DNA from: GCA-003244245 sp035997545
GTDB taxonomy: Bacteria > Actinomycetota > Actinomycetes > Mycobacteriales > Pseudonocardiaceae
Assembly (NCBI GenBank): GCA_035997545.1
Contig: DASYIL010000320.1
Location: 1-30,232 of the forward strand
Length of the DNA: 30,232 nt
Direction: 5' to 3'
Made by a program: the position numbers and the translations under genes. Of this stretch, positions 30,055 through 30,232 are shown in pieces (positions within the stretch are counted from its first letter, which is position 1; each line of letters begins with the position of its first letter). A model generated the notes under the pieces. It was given only the letters and a program-made list of their open reading frames with translations. It was not told where the DNA came from and ran no database searches.

Positions 30055-30232
30055 TCAGCTGGTGCGGCGCCTGCGTAGGAAGGGGTCTTGTAGTGCTGGC
30101 GGCAGGTAGCCGGTGTCTGCGCGGGCGAGGGTGACGCCGGGTGGAACGATTTGGTCGATCTGGTCCAGTACGTCGGTGGTGAGGGTGACGTCGACGGCGC
30201 CGAGTTGTGATTCGAGCTGGTCCATCGTGCGC
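30055..30232 (-). CDS. Aldo/keto reductase, C-terminal end (cut by window edge)
   Basis: The last 178 bases encode, on the minus strand, the final 58 residues of a protein ending at a TGA at 30055-30057. The segment RTMDQLESQLGAVDVTL, followed by LDQIDQIVPPGVTLA and LPPALQDPFLRRR, matches the C-terminus of NADP-dependent aldo/keto reductases, where a conserved Gln/Leu-containing helix precedes a short tail. The catalytic Asp-Tyr-Lys-His residues lie outside the window. The substrate is unknown. Confidence 0.75.
   Translation of the reverse strand, partial: RTMDQLESQLGAVDVTLTTDVLDQIDQIVPPGVTLARADTGYLPPALQDPFLRRRRTS

Noticed and set aside
1..30232. Search for tRNA genes, rRNA genes, CRISPR arrays and known riboswitches
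   Set aside because: No tRNA T-loop context, no regularly spaced repeats and no known riboswitch consensus was recognised in the intergenic regions.

Overview
The window is high-GC DNA from an actinomycete. An Lsr2 nucleoid protein, a DUF397 protein, a LigD-type polymerase/phosphoesterase, frequent GTG starts and ATGA/GTGA/TGATG gene overlaps all fit. Lsr2 and DUF397 together, plus a small protein with a C-terminal CRSC motif of a kind I associate with Pseudonocardiales, make that order the best guess; this is inference from gene content only.

The left two thirds (about 0.2-21.8 kb) is an exopolysaccharide or cell-surface glycan locus made of two minus-strand operons plus edge genes. Operon A runs from 9232 down to 1865 and has seven genes: polyprenyl-phosphate hexose-1-phosphate transferase, sugar C-methyltransferase, RfbF-like cytidylyltransferase, PIG-L deacetylase, extended SDR, DUF4910 aminopeptidase-like protein and PAP2 phosphatase. 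The genes overlap or lie 3-12 bp apart. The set looks like a maker of a C-branched, possibly CDP-linked, de-N-acylated sugar together with a lipid-linked initiation step and recycling of the lipid carrier. It meets, tail to tail, a secreted parallel beta-helix protein on the plus strand (195-1850).

Operon B runs from 21799 down to 11717 and probably on to 9679. It contains a UDP-hexose 6-dehydrogenase, an ATP-grasp ligase, an FAD oxidoreductase, a second initiating sugar-phosphate transferase, a GT4 glycosyltransferase, an NAD-dependent epimerase, a membrane-anchored GH18 hydrolase and a multi-spanning GT2 synthase. Seven of these eight genes are joined by 1-4 bp overlaps. After gaps of about 70 bp follow a LuxR-type response regulator with Glu at the phospho-acceptor position and a lipoprotein PQQ-type sugar dehydrogenase. 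A small single-pass membrane protein (9436-9666) lies between the operons. No flippase, Wzy polymerase, ABC exporter or chain-length kinase is visible here, so export must rest on the GT2/GH18 pair or on genes elsewhere.

The right third (22-30.2 kb) is mixed accessory DNA: a fragment of a membrane sensor protein, an orphan DUF397 gene, a two-domain LigD (phosphoesterase plus polymerase, no ligase) divergent from a NYN-LOTUS nuclease with a perfect 16-bp palindrome between them, a small CRSC protein next to a truncated DDE transposase, Lsr2 with a recognisable promoter and hairpin terminator, an unusual structured intergenic stretch (27.7-27.9 kb), a PaiB-like FMN-binding regulator, a GNAT acetyltransferase, and the C-terminus of an aldo/keto reductase cut by the window edge. 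I saw no tRNA, rRNA or CRISPR array.
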